A program made the translations under genes and the position numbers. Source: Prado023 sp963706875 (GTDB taxonomy: Bacteria; Actinomycetota; Actinomycetes; S36-B12; CAIYMF01). Taken from it: DNA of 64,000 nucleotides. Of the stretch, positions 34,376-43,411 are shown piece by piece. Each line of letters begins with the position of its first letter. Position 1 is the first letter of the stretch. The stretch spans positions 62,001 to 126,000 of the forward strand of contig CAVPNW010000004.1 of the NCBI GenBank assembly GCA_963706875.1. The letters are read 5' to 3'. The notes beneath the pieces are model-generated. The model made no database searches, was not told the origin of the DNA, and worked only from the letters and a program-made list of their open reading frames with translations.

Positions 34376-35002
34376 TCAGCCCCTGACGGCTCGCACCGCA
34401 GCCAGGACCATCTCGACGACACCGTCGAGGGGGATCCGGCTGGTGTTCACGACCAGGTCGTAGTGGTCGGGGATCCGGGGGTCCCAGTCGAACAGGGCGA
34501 TCGCCATGTCGGCGCGGACGTGGTCCTCGCGCTCCAGGCGTCGGGCGGCATGCTCCCGCGCGATTCCCGACTCCGCGGCAGCCCGCTCGACCCGGTCCTC
34601 GACCGAACCGGTGAGCAGGACGTGGACGGTGTTCGGCCGATCTGCGAGCAGCAGGGCCCCGTGGCGCCCGACCATGACCCCACCGAGGTGCGCACATCCC
34701 TGCACCTGGCGGTGGTTCTCCGCGATCAGCTGCTGCCGGTGGCCCTCGAGCGAGCCCTCGGGGATCACGCTGGCGCCGAACGCCGCAGCCATGAGGGCGA
34801 TCATCTTCGTCAGGAACGTCGCCTCCTGGGCATGGACCTCCTCCGGTCCGCCCTCGAGCGCCTCGGAGCTGAACGCGGGACCGAAGTACGGCAGGCCGAG
34901 ATGGTGGGCAACGGCGCGGCCGACCTGCTTCGCGCCCGCCCCGTAGGTGCCGTAGATCGTCACCACGGGCTTGGGCGTGGGAACGGATGGGGTCGAGGTC
35001 AT
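34376..35002 (-). CDS. Cytidylate kinase-like P-loop protein
   Basis: 208 residues. A P-loop variant is at the start (VTIYGTYGAGAKQVGRAVAH), and the later sequence (GVMVGRHGALLLADRPNTVH, LTGSVEDRVERAA) matches the cytidylate-kinase-like family found in many bacteria outside the true cmk group. The substrate is not established for this family. ATG 35002 lies 3' of a GAGG element. It is convergent with the CorA-like gene and followed 5' by a short unknown gene. Confidence 0.78.
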   Translation of the reverse strand: MTSTPSVPTPKPVVTIYGTYGAGAKQVGRAVAHHLGLPYFGPAFSSEALEGGPEEVHAQEATFLTKMIALMAAAFGASVIPEGSLEGHRQQLIAENHRQVQGCAHLGGVMVGRHGALLLADRPNTVHVLLTGSVEDRVERAAAESGIAREHAARRLEREDHVRADMAIALFDWDPRIPDHYDLVVNTSRIPLDGVVEMVLAAVRAVRG

Positions 35003-35043
35003 CTGCGCATCCTCCGATCCTCTCGATGGTCCGTGATCCGGGC

Positions 35044-35235
35044 TCAGTAGCGGTGCCGGAGCAGCAGTGAAACCTCGGGGTCCGCCGAGGCCCACTTCAG
35101 CACCTCGTTGGGGAAGATCACCTGCTCCCAGTCGAGGGGCTGGCCGGTTCGGGTGTGCCACTCGTGCAGGGCCACGTAGGTGTCGCGCCGTCGGTCGTCC
35201 TGGTAGTCCACCTGCCCATCATCCCCCTCGGTCAC
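35044..35235 (-). CDS. Small conserved protein of unknown function
   Basis: 63 residues from GTG 35235 (GTG 35211 also possible). The recognisable part is YVALHEWHTRTGQPLDWEQV and EVLKWASADPEVSLLLRHRY, which looks well conserved and soluble. It sits between the kinase-like gene and an epimerase remnant. Function unknown. Confidence 0.55.
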   Translation of the reverse strand: MTEGDDGQVDYQDDRRRDTYVALHEWHTRTGQPLDWEQVIFPNEVLKWASADPEVSLLLRHRY

Positions 35236-35527
35236 GGCCGATCGACGCGGGCCTGTGCGCGTCACGCCCGGACGTCGGCGCTTCGCGGCACTCAGGCGAG
35301 TCGAACCAGGCGAACAGGTCCCGCACTGTCTCCCGGAGCGGCCTCGGGCGGTGCCCGAGGTCACGGCGAGCCTTCGAGTCGTCGACGCGCGGGAACGCGG
35401 CGACTGCGTGGAGGGTGTCGTTGGTGTACAGCAGGGGGTTGTCCCAGGGCCGTGCCGCGATCGTCGCAGCAGGAGCCCAGAGCCTCGCGAAGGGCAACGG
35501 CAGTGTGAGGCCGCACCTGCCTCGCAT
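35219..35527 (-). pseudogene. C-terminal remnant of an NAD-dependent epimerase/dehydratase
   Basis: About 100 residues resembling only the last part of extended SDR sugar epimerases: LPFARLWAPAATIAARPWDN, HAVAAFPRVDDSKARRDLGH and RPLRETVRDLFAWF. The Rossmann fold and catalytic YxxxK are missing; upstream is the ATPase operon promoter region. It is probably a truncated gene left at this junction. Confidence 0.6.
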
Positions 35528-35695
35528 CGGCCCTGCTTGGTGCGTACCTCCCTCACCTCCACCATGGCACCTCCTCCGGGATCGCCGGGAGGGGCTGTTG
35601 GGCCCGTCGAGTGGGGGGGACGTAAGCCTCTACCCCGCTGCCGGGCCGCGCACCGAGACTGGGCCCAGCGCCCTTCCCCCCGGGAGGTGAGCGTC

Positions 35696-36139
35696 ATGGG
35701 AGTGCGCGACTTCCTGGAGCGCCTGCGCCCGAGCGGGACGCCGGGAGCGCCCTCCGTGGCGGGCGTCCCGGCTGACCGGCTCGCCGAGCATGCGACCGAG
35801 TTGGAGGCGGTGTTCGCCCTCCTCGAGGACGTCCAGGCGCAGGCGGCACGGATCAGGTCCGCTGCCGAGGAGGAGGCGCGACGACGGCGCGACGAGGCCC
35901 ATGCCCGGGCCGACGGCATCGTCGCGGCGGCACGACGCCTTGCTGAGGCCGAGCGGGCCACGGCCGCTGCGTCTGCGCGGGCCGGCGCGGCCGAGCAGGT
36001 GCGTGCGATCGCTGAGGACGCGCAGAACCGCGCCTCGAGCATCGCCGGCGAGGGCCACACCCGCAGTGCCGCCCTGGTGGCCGCGGTCGTCGAGCAGGCT
36101 CGGGCAGAGCTTCTCGGAGTCCCGGCGGGCTCGCCATGA
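35696..36139 (+). CDS. V/A-type ATPase peripheral stalk subunit (H/G-like)
   Basis: 147 residues, nearly all alpha-helical, with charged coiled-coil sequence (IRSAAEEEARRRRDEAHARA). It matches the G/H stalk subunits that pair with subunit E and hold the catalytic head still. ATG 35696 has GGAGGT 7 bases upstream and overlaps the next gene by 4 bases. It is the first gene of the ATPase operon; 35528-35695 upstream is GC-rich and must contain the promoter. Confidence 0.8.
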   Translation: MGVRDFLERLRPSGTPGAPSVAGVPADRLAEHATELEAVFALLEDVQAQAARIRSAAEEEARRRRDEAHARADGIVAAARRLAEAERATAAASARAGAAEQVRAIAEDAQNRASSIAGEGHTRSAALVAAVVEQARAELLGVPAGSP

Positions 36140-37072
36140 GCGCCGGATGGGTGGCGGGAGCCGTCCGCGCCCGCGCGATGTCCCGGCGGCGGGTGGGGGC
36201 GGTCGAGGCCCGGACCCTGGCCGGCAGGCCGAGCCTGGAGCTGGCGGTCGACAGCCTCGCCGATGGCCCCTACGGCCATGACGTCCGTCCCGGCCAGGCA
36301 CTCGGCGAGGCCCAGCGTGCTGTCTGCAGCCACTGTCCTGTGGAACATGCGCGTCCTTGCAGGCTGGCTGCCCACGGGCTCGGCCCGGATCCTTCGCCTG
36401 CTCGCCGGCGGGTACGAGGTGGCCAACGTCGACGAACGGCTCCGCGAGCTCGAGGGGCGTCCGGCCGAGCCGCCGTTCCACCTGGGCAGCCTGGCCACCA
36501 CGTGGGAACGTGCGGCGCGAGCCGGCTCGGCCGCCGAGGTCAGGGCCGTCCTCGCGCGGTCCGCATGGGGGGATCCCGGTGCGGAGTCCCCCGGCGGGAT
36601 CGGCCTGGGCATGCGCATGGCGTGGGCGGCGCGCGTCGCAGCCGGCGTCCCGGAGGCCCGCTCGTGGGCATGTGGCGCGGTCGGGCTCACCGTGGCTCGT
36701 GAGCTGCTGCTCGTCGGATCGGTCCCGACCCCGCAGGCGCAGCGCATGCTCGCCCCGCTGCTCGGATCCGCATGGATGGACGCCCGCTCGATCACGGGTC
36801 TCGCGGCTGCCTTCCCCGCTGAGGCCCGATGGGTGCTCGACGGCATCGAGGATCCCGCGGACCTGTGGCGGGCGGAGGCCGCCTGGTGGAGCCGGCTGAG
36901 CGTCGACGGCGCCTCGCTGCTGCACCGGCCCGGCGCCTCGCCGGCCCCGGTCGTCGGGTGCGTCGCGGTCCTGGCTGTCGACGCCTGGCGGGTGCGCGCC
37001 GCACTGGAGGTGGCGGCACGGAGCGGGACGCAGTCGCGCCGCGCGCTGGAGGTGTTCGATGCCGTGGCGTGA
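36136..37072 (+). CDS. V/A-type ATPase subunit C (central stalk socket), frameshifted near 36320
   Basis: From ATG 36136 the frame reads subunit-C-like sequence to AEAQ-RAV (about residue 60), then the similarity moves to another frame (SAATVLWNMRVLAGWLPTGS to the stop at 37072). The combined length, about 310 residues, and helices fit the C/d (AC39) family that links the rotor ring to the central stalk. One indel around 36315-36325 would restore one frame. Because all the other subunits are intact, a sequence error is the simplest explanation, but loss cannot be excluded. Confidence 0.7.
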
Positions 37073-38453
37073 GTCGATGCAGCCGGTGCGGATGAGCCGA
37101 GTCGCGGTGCTCGCCCCCCGGGAGCGCCTGCGCGACGTGCTGGTCGAGATCGCGGGCCAGGGCACGGTGGAGCTGGAGGTCGCCACGGAGGCGGAGGTGA
37201 GCCGGGCGGACCGGATCCTGCAGCAGTCCGCGCGCGAGGAGACCACCGCCACACTGGCGCGCGCTCCCGCGGATCTCGACGACCTCGTCCGGGCGGGCCG
37301 GTTCGACCTGGTCGCGGGCGAGGCCCAGCTGGAGCGCCGCGCGGGGGCTGCGGTCACCAACGGGCTGGTCACCGGGGTGCTCGTTTGGACGCCTGCATCG
37401 GAGATCGACCCGCTGCGGCAGGTGCTCACCCCGCACGGCGCTGCCGTCGTCGCCCTTCCCACGCCGCGCGGGGTCGACCCCCCCTCCCTGGTCCACGAGG
37501 AGGGTGAGCTCAACCGGGCGTTCGCCCCCTTGGTCGACACCTACACGACGATCCCGTACGCCAACGTCGACCCCACCGTGCTGGCCGGGCTGGCCTTCGT
37601 GCTGATGTTCGGGATGATGTTCGCCGATGCCGGCCAGGGACTCCTGCTGCTGCTGGGTGGCCTGATGCTGCGGGCTGGCCGGCTGCCGAGACTGGCCGGG
37701 GCACGTCGTGTGTGGCCATTCGTCGTCGGGGCAGGCCTGGCCGCAACGGCCTTCGGGGTGCTCTTCGGCGAGTTCTTCGGGCCCACCGGGGTGATCCCGG
37801 TCCTGTGGGTCAAGCCCCTCGAGGAGCCGATCCTGCTGCTGGAGGTGGCCCTCGCCGTGGGCGCCTGCCTGCTGGGCGGCGCCTACGTGCTGGGCACGGT
37901 GAACCGCTGGCGTGAGGGCGGCTGGCGCGTGGCCCTCGTGTCGACCTCAGGGGTGGCCGGCGCCGCCGTGTTCCTCGGCCTCGGCCTGCTCGCCCTCGGT
38001 GCCTACCTCGCGGTGGACTGGTTGGTGGTCGCGTCGGTGGTGATCGTGGTCGTCGGGCTGGTCCTGGCATACGGCGGGCTCCTCGGAGCGACCGGCGGCG
38101 GAGCAGCCGGTGCTGCGGAGGCCGGTGTCGAGCTGTTCGACGGTGTGATCCGGCTCGGCACCAACTTCGTGTCGTTCGCGAGGCTGGCCGCCTTCGGCCT
38201 GGCCCACGCCGCGCTGCTGGGGATCGTGTGGCAGGCCACGACCGGGCTGTGGGCCGCAGGGGGGCTTGTGATGGTGGCCGCGGTCGCGGTGTTCGTCCTC
38301 GGCAACGTGCTGACCTTCACCCTCGAGGGGGTCGTTGCCGGCGTCCAGGCACTACGCCTGGAGTACTACGAGCTGTTCTCCCGCGTGTTCGTCTCCGAGG
38401 GCCGGGCGTTCCGGCCCTGGTCCATCCCGCTGTCTGAGGAGCGTGTCCCGTGA
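37059..38453 (+). CDS. V/A-type ATPase subunit I (membrane a-type subunit)
   Basis: 464 residues, shorter than usual (600-650) because the soluble N-terminal part is reduced. Key features are IPYANVDPTVLAGLAFVLMF GMMFADAGQG-type helices, the FARLAAFGLAHAAL helix carrying the essential Arg facing the ring, and LEYYELFSRVF near the end. It forms the ion half-channels next to the K ring. ATG 37059 lies inside the end of subunit C, with GGAGG upstream. Confidence 0.85.
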   Translation: MPWRESMQPVRMSRVAVLAPRERLRDVLVEIAGQGTVELEVATEAEVSRADRILQQSAREETTATLARAPADLDDLVRAGRFDLVAGEAQLERRAGAAVTNGLVTGVLVWTPASEIDPLRQVLTPHGAAVVALPTPRGVDPPSLVHEEGELNRAFAPLVDTYTTIPYANVDPTVLAGLAFVLMFGMMFADAGQGLLLLLGGLMLRAGRLPRLAGARRVWPFVVGAGLAATAFGVLFGEFFGPTGVIPVLWVKPLEEPILLLEVALAVGACLLGGAYVLGTVNRWREGGWRVALVSTSGVAGAAVFLGLGLLALGAYLAVDWLVVASVVIVVVGLVLAYGGLLGATGGGAAGAAEAGVELFDGVIRLGTNFVSFARLAAFGLAHAALLGIVWQATTGLWAAGGLVMVAAVAVFVLGNVLTFTLEGVVAGVQALRLEYYELFSRVFVSEGRAFRPWSIPLSEERVP

Positions 38454-38887
38454 TCGTCTGGCTGATCTGCCTGCCCGTGCTCCTCGTCGTCGTGCTGGCC
38501 ACACGGGTGGCCCTGCGGACCCACTCCGGTCCTGCGCTGCACGCGATCCTCGCCATCAACGTGCTGCTGGCGCTTGTGGCCGGAGTCGTCCTGGTGCTGG
38601 CGGCGGCCCCCGACCCGGTGGTGGCGGTGGCCTCGTCCACCGCCACTGCCGCAGCCGACACCACGTCGGACTCCTCGAGCTGGGCAGCCCTCCTGGGCGC
38701 GGCGATCGCGGTCGCCGGGTCCTCGATCGGTGCGGCGATCGCCGTGGCCTACACCGGGGCTGCTGCCCTGGCGACCATGAGCGAGCGGCCGGAGCTGTTC
38801 GGGAGGGCCATGGTCATCGTCGGGCTGGCCGAGGGCATCGCCATCTACGGCCTGATCGTGGCGATCATCCTGCTGGGCAGTGCCTGA
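38450..38887 (+). CDS. V/A-type ATPase proteolipid subunit K (rotor ring)
   Basis: 145 residues with three helices: an extra N-terminal one and the usual hairpin (LLGAAIAVAGSSIGAAIAVA and GLAEGIAIYGLIVAIILLG). The Glu in the last helix is the ion-binding residue. The Na+-type Gln and hydroxyl partners are not obvious, so H+ coupling is more likely, as inference. GTG 38450 overlaps the subunit I stop (GTGA). Confidence 0.85.
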   Translation: MIVWLICLPVLLVVVLATRVALRTHSGPALHAILAINVLLALVAGVVLVLAAAPDPVVAVASSTATAAADTTSDSSSWAALLGAAIAVAGSSIGAAIAVAYTGAAALATMSERPELFGRAMVIVGLAEGIAIYGLIVAIILLGSA

Positions 38888-38888
38888 C

Positions 38889-39101
38889 ATGGGCCGCGTG
38901 GCCGCGATCGGCGAGGCCGTCCGGCTGCAGGGGCTGTCCCTGGCCGGTGTCCTGCTGCTGCCCGGCGAGGACGCGGCCGAGGTGCTGGCCAACTGGACGG
39001 ACCTGCCCGAGGACGTGGAGGTCGTGATCCTCACCCCTCGGGCGAGCGCAGCCCTGGGAACCCAGGGGACCGGGCCGCTGACGGTGGTGATGCCGCAGTG
39101 A
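38889..39101 (+). CDS. V/A-type ATPase subunit F
   Basis: 70 residues: MGRVAAIGEAVRLQGLSLAG, then VVILTPRASAAL. It is short but has the fold pattern of subunit F, which sits with D in the central rotor shaft. ATG 38889 is preferred; GTG 38880 overlapping the subunit K stop is an alternative. It overlaps the E gene. Confidence 0.75.
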   Translation: MGRVAAIGEAVRLQGLSLAGVLLLPGEDAAEVLANWTDLPEDVEVVILTPRASAALGTQGTGPLTVVMPQ

Positions 39102-39625
39102 CCACCTCGGCCCCTCTGCCCCGCAACGAGGCCCTCGCCCCGCTGGTCTCGGCGCTCCTGGACCGCGCGCGGCAGGATGCGCAGGACACCCTGTCGGATG
39201 CCGACCGCGACGCCGGGGCCGTCGTCGCCGGGGCCCGCGCTGAGGCCGACGCCCTGCTTGCCGACGCGCGCGCCAAGGGGGTCGCCGAGGGGGAGGCCGT
39301 CGCGGCAGCCGAACGCACGCGTGCCGAGCGGGAGGCCCGCCGGATCATCCTGGAGACCCGGAGCAGCACCCGTGAGGACCTGCGCCACGCGGTGCGCGAG
39401 GCGGTCGCCGAGCTCCGGCACGACCCGAAGTACCCGGACATCATCGAGGCGCTGCGCACCCGGGCCACCCACGAGCTCGGGCCAGACGTGACAGTCACCC
39501 TGCTCGAGGGCGGTGGCATCATCGCGGAGGCGGGTTCGCGGCGGGTGGAGTACTCGCTGGGCGCCCTCGGCGACGACCTCCTGGACCGGATGGACCGGAG
39601 CGACGAGGAGCTGGGGCCACCATGA
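39098..39625 (+). CDS. V/A-type ATPase subunit E (peripheral stalk)
   Basis: 175 residues. The long charged helix (VAAAERTRAEREARRIILET) and globular end (GGGIIAEAGSRRVEYSLGAL) match subunit E, partner of the H/G stalk. GTG 39098 overlaps the subunit F stop. Confidence 0.82.
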   Translation: MTTSAPLPRNEALAPLVSALLDRARQDAQDTLSDADRDAGAVVAGARAEADALLADARAKGVAEGEAVAAAERTRAEREARRIILETRSSTREDLRHAVREAVAELRHDPKYPDIIEALRTRATHELGPDVTVTLLEGGGIIAEAGSRRVEYSLGALGDDLLDRMDRSDEELGPP

Positions 39626-41382
39626 CACGAGACGCAGGGACGGACCGCGCCGCGTCCGGGACGGTGGTCCGGGTCAACGGACCGCTGGTGGAGGTCGAGG
39701 GCCTCGACGCGGTGGCCATGTCCGAGATGGTGGAGCTCGGGCCGCTGCACCTGCCCGGCGAGCTCGTGGCGCTGGCCGACGGGGTCGCGACGGTCCAAGC
39801 CTACGACTACTCGGGAGGCCTGGCCCCCGGTCATGTGGCCCGGCCGCTCGGCGAGCCGCTGTCGGCCATGCTCGGCCCGGGGTTGCTGGGTGGCATGTTC
39901 GATGGGCTCCTGCGCCCGCTGCTCGGGGCTGACACCTGGTTGCGGCCCGGGGCCGCCGTGGTCCCGGATTCCCGGCAGTGGGATTTCGAGCCGTTGGTCG
40001 CGGTCGGCGACCATCGGGGCCCGGGGGAGGTCGTCGGCGTGGTCCGCCCTGACGGACCGCTCGAGCTGCAGGTGCTCGTGCCCCCGCGGGGCGGCGGGCG
40101 AGTCGAGCGGATCGTGGGGCGGGGGCGCCATCCCGCCGACGCCACGCTCGCCGCCGTCGGTGGCCGAGCCGTGCGGATGGGGCAGAGTTGGCCGGTCCGC
40201 CAGCCCCGGCCGCACCGCGGACGCACCGAGACCGGCGACCCGCTTGTCACTGGGCAGCGCGTCCTCGACCTGCTCTATCCGATCGCGCTGGGCAGCACCG
40301 CCGCGGTGCCCGGCGGGTTCGGGACCGGGAAGACCGTCCTGCTCCAGCAGGTGGCCAAGTGGTGCACCGCGGATGTCATCGTCTACGTCGGCTGCGGGGA
40401 GCGGGGCAACGAGATGGCCGATGTCGTGGCCGATCTCGCCACCCTGGTGGACCCCCGCACCGGGGGGCGCCTGGCCCAGCGGACCGTGGTCATCGCCAAC
40501 ACCTCGAACATGCCGATGATGGCCCGAGAGGCCAGCGTCTACACCGGCATGACCGTGGCCGAGTACTTCCGGGACATGGGCCTGAACGCGGTCGTCATCG
40601 CTGACTCGACCTCGCGCTGGGCCGAGGCGCTGCGCGAGTTCGCCTCGCGGTCCGGGGCGCTGCCCGCCGAGGAGGGGTACCCGGCCAGCCTCGGATCGGC
40701 GCTGGCCGCCTTCTACGAGCGCGCCGGCCGGGTCGAGACGCTCGGCGGCGACCTCGGCTCGGTGACCGTGATCGGGGCGGTGTCCCCACCGGGAGGGGAC
40801 GTCACCGAGCCGGTCAGCGCCAACACCGAGCGGTTCGTGCGCTCCCTGTGGTCCCTGGACCGTGAGCTCGCCTACTCCCGGCACTACCCGGCGGTCTCCT
40901 GGGGCACGTCGTTCTCCCGGGACGCCGCCCGGGTCGGCGCCTGGCATGCGGCGAACGGTGACCCCGAGTGGGCGCGCCGCCGGGGAAGGGTGCTGTCCCT
41001 GGTCGCCGACGCCGACCGGCTCACCGCCCTGGCCGACCTCGTGGGGGTCGGGTCGCTGCCGGGTCCCGAGCGCATGGTGCTGCTCACCGGCCGGCTCGTG
41101 CGCGAGGTGGTCCTGCAGCAGAGCTCGCTGTCGCCGAACGACGCCGTGTGCTCCTTGGCGAAGGGGGCCGCGCTCGTCGACGCGGTCCTGGCGGTCCACG
41201 ACCGCTGCCTCGCGCTCGTCGAGGGCGGAGTGCTGGCCTCGCTGATCGAGGAGGTCGACTGGGGCCCGATCGCGCGGGCCCGCGACGAGACCGGCTCGCA
41301 GGATGCTGCCGGTGTCCAGTCGCGTCGTGATGTCGTGCTGGCCGCCCTGGACGCCCTGGAGGCCGGCAGGGGGATGCCATGA
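39622..41382 (+). CDS. atpA: V/A-type ATPase catalytic subunit A
   Basis: 586 residues. Walker A GGFGTGKTVLLQQVAKWC lies near residues 230-248; YVGCGERGNEMADVV, IADSTSRWAEALREFA and the long inserted domain before the P-loop identify subunit A of V/A ATPases rather than F-type beta. It is the ATP-hydrolysing subunit. ATGA overlap with E. Confidence 0.93.
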   Translation: MTRDAGTDRAASGTVVRVNGPLVEVEGLDAVAMSEMVELGPLHLPGELVALADGVATVQAYDYSGGLAPGHVARPLGEPLSAMLGPGLLGGMFDGLLRPLLGADTWLRPGAAVVPDSRQWDFEPLVAVGDHRGPGEVVGVVRPDGPLELQVLVPPRGGGRVERIVGRGRHPADATLAAVGGRAVRMGQSWPVRQPRPHRGRTETGDPLVTGQRVLDLLYPIALGSTAAVPGGFGTGKTVLLQQVAKWCTADVIVYVGCGERGNEMADVVADLATLVDPRTGGRLAQRTVVIANTSNMPMMAREASVYTGMTVAEYFRDMGLNAVVIADSTSRWAEALREFASRSGALPAEEGYPASLGSALAAFYERAGRVETLGGDLGSVTVIGAVSPPGGDVTEPVSANTERFVRSLWSLDRELAYSRHYPAVSWGTSFSRDAARVGAWHAANGDPEWARRRGRVLSLVADADRLTALADLVGVGSLPGPERMVLLTGRLVREVVLQQSSLSPNDAVCSLAKGAALVDAVLAVHDRCLALVEGGVLASLIEEVDWGPIARARDETGSQDAAGVQSRRDVVLAALDALEAGRGMP

Positions 41383-42776
41383 CCCGGTGGGGAGCGGTCG
41401 AGTACACGTCGGTCACGGGGCTGCGCGGTCCGCTGCTCGTGGTCCGGGACGTGCGTGGCGTCGGCTGGGACGAGCACGTCACGCTGCGCAGCGACGAGGG
41501 AGAGGAGCGCCACGGGGTCGTCCTGGAGGTCGACCGCGACCTGGCGGTCGTCCAGGTGCTCGAGGGCACCGCGGGCCTCAGCCCGCAGCGGACGCGGGTC
41601 CGCTTCGGTGGGACGCCGCTGCAGATCCCCGTGGGCGAGGCCTGGCTGGGCAGGGTGTGCAACGGGCGTGGGGCGCCCCTCGACGGCGGCCCGCCGGTGA
41701 CGGCCACGCAGTGGGTTGCCACGACCGGGGCGCCGTTGAACCCGCTTATGCGCGAGCCACCGGCGGACGCCGTGCTCACCGGCATCTCAGCCATCGACGG
41801 CCTGGCCACGCTCGTGCGCGGCCAGAAGCTGCCGGTCTTCTCGGTCGCCGGTCTTCCCCACCTGGAGCTGGCTACGCAGATCGCCGCCCAGTCCAGCGCA
41901 GGGGGGGAGCCGTTCAGCGTCGTGTTCGCGGGCATGGGACTGACCCACGCGGATGCCGCCGCCGTGCGCGACGGTCTCGAGGAGCGCTCGCGCGCCGGCG
42001 AGCTCGTCCTCCTGCTCAACACCGCCGACGACCCGGTGATCGAGCGGATCCTGACCCCCCGGATCGCGCTGACTGTTGCCGAGCACCTGGCCTTCACCGT
42101 CGGGCGGCACGTGCTCGTGGTCATGGGGGACATGACCAGCTACGGCGAGGCGCTGCGCGAGGTGTCGGCCGCCCGCGGGGAGATCCCGGCGCGGCGCGCC
42201 TACCCGGGCTACCTCTACAGCGACCTGGCCTCGCTCTACGAGCGCTGCGGCCGGGTGCGCGGGCTCCCGGGGTCGGTGACCATCATCCCGGTCCTGACGA
42301 TGCCGGCCGGTGACATCACCCATCCCCTGCCCGACCTCACCGGGTACATCACGGAGGGCCAGCTGGTCCTCACCGCCGACCTGCACTCGCGCGGGGTCTA
42401 CCCGCCGATGGACCCACTGCAGTCGCTGTCCCGGCTCATGCGCAAGGGCGCCGGGGCGGGCCGCACCCGGGAGGACCACCCCGACGTCGCCGCGCAGGTC
42501 CTGGCGGCACTGGCCCGGGCGCGGCAGGTCCGCGAGCTGGCCGACCTGGTCGGGCCCGAGACGCTGAGCGGCACCGACCGGCGCTACCTGGCCTTCGAGG
42601 CTGCGCTGGAGGAGCGGCTCCTCGATCAGGGACACGGGGAGGACCGATCGCTGGAGGGCACGCTCGACCTGGCCTGGGAGGTCCTGGGCGTGCTGCCCCG
42701 CCGGGAGCTCACGATGCTGCCCCCGGAGCTGATCTCCCGGTATGCCTCCGGGACTCCTGATGGGGGGGCCGGCTGA
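41379..42776 (+). CDS. atpB: V/A-type ATPase regulatory subunit B
   Basis: 465 residues. No Walker A, as expected for B. MGDMTSYGEALREVSAARGE, PARRAYPGYLYSDLASLYER and QSLSRLMRKGAG are typical of V/A B subunits. It alternates with A in the head. It overlaps A by 4 bases and D by one base. Confidence 0.92.
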   Translation: MTRWGAVEYTSVTGLRGPLLVVRDVRGVGWDEHVTLRSDEGEERHGVVLEVDRDLAVVQVLEGTAGLSPQRTRVRFGGTPLQIPVGEAWLGRVCNGRGAPLDGGPPVTATQWVATTGAPLNPLMREPPADAVLTGISAIDGLATLVRGQKLPVFSVAGLPHLELATQIAAQSSAGGEPFSVVFAGMGLTHADAAAVRDGLEERSRAGELVLLLNTADDPVIERILTPRIALTVAEHLAFTVGRHVLVVMGDMTSYGEALREVSAARGEIPARRAYPGYLYSDLASLYERCGRVRGLPGSVTIIPVLTMPAGDITHPLPDLTGYITEGQLVLTADLHSRGVYPPMDPLQSLSRLMRKGAGAGRTREDHPDVAAQVLAALARARQVRELADLVGPETLSGTDRRYLAFEAALEERLLDQGHGEDRSLEGTLDLAWEVLGVLPRRELTMLPPELISRYASGTPDGGAG

Positions 42777-43411
42777 TGGCGACCAGGCTCCGCGGGCTGC
42801 CACCGGGGCGGGCTGGCCTGACCTGGCTCGCGCGGCGCCGCGACGTGGCCATCCGGGGTGGGGACCTGCTCGAGCGCAAGCTGCGGATCCTGCTGGCCGA
42901 GGAGCAGGACTACGCCATGCTGGCCGAGCGGACGGCGGCCGAATGGGCCGACGCCGTCGGCGATCTGGATCGCTGGATGCTGCGCGCGGCGATGATCAGC
43001 GGCGAGCGCGGGACGAGGCTGGCCAGTGACGGTGGGTCGGGCGAGGTGGAGGTCACCTGGACGCTGACCATGGGTGTGCGCTACCCGTCGTCGGCGGCGT
43101 GGTGGGCCCCGGAGCGCCCGGTCGGGGCGTTCCCTCCCGACAGCACCGCCCTCATCCATGCCCGCCCTGCCGCCGAGCGGGCGGTGCACGCCGGGGTCGA
43201 CCATGCCGTTGCCGTGGCAGCCCACGAGGCTGTTCGTGCGGAGATCGCCACCACCCGGCGCCAGCTGCGGGCCCTACGTGAGCGCTGGATCCCGCGGCTG
43301 GAAGCCTCCCACGTCGGCCTCGTGGTCGCCCTCGACGACCAGGAGCACGACGAGCACGTCCGGCTGCGCTGGGCTGCCGACCCCACCTCAGCAGGAAGGG
43401 CACGACCATGA
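42776..43411 (+). CDS. V/A-type ATPase subunit D (central shaft)
   Basis: 211 residues, mostly helical with a two-helix coiled coil pattern at both ends (LERKLRILLAEEQDYAMLAE and RRQLRALRERWIPRLEASHV), as in the D rotor shaft. The stop of B and the start of D share TGATG. It overlaps the UspA gene by 4 bases. Confidence 0.87.
   Translation: MATRLRGLPPGRAGLTWLARRRDVAIRGGDLLERKLRILLAEEQDYAMLAERTAAEWADAVGDLDRWMLRAAMISGERGTRLASDGGSGEVEVTWTLTMGVRYPSSAAWWAPERPVGAFPPDSTALIHARPAAERAVHAGVDHAVAVAAHEAVRAEIATTRRQLRALRERWIPRLEASHVGLVVALDDQEHDEHVRLRWAADPTSAGRARP

Noticed and set aside
35528..35695. Possible riboswitch before the ATPase operon
   Set aside because: The stretch is GC-rich with short palindromes only; no known riboswitch core could be recognised.
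39031..41199. Large minus-strand frame across the ATPase A subunit
   Set aside because: The plus strand encodes a complete, conserved catalytic subunit; the opposite frame shows no family.
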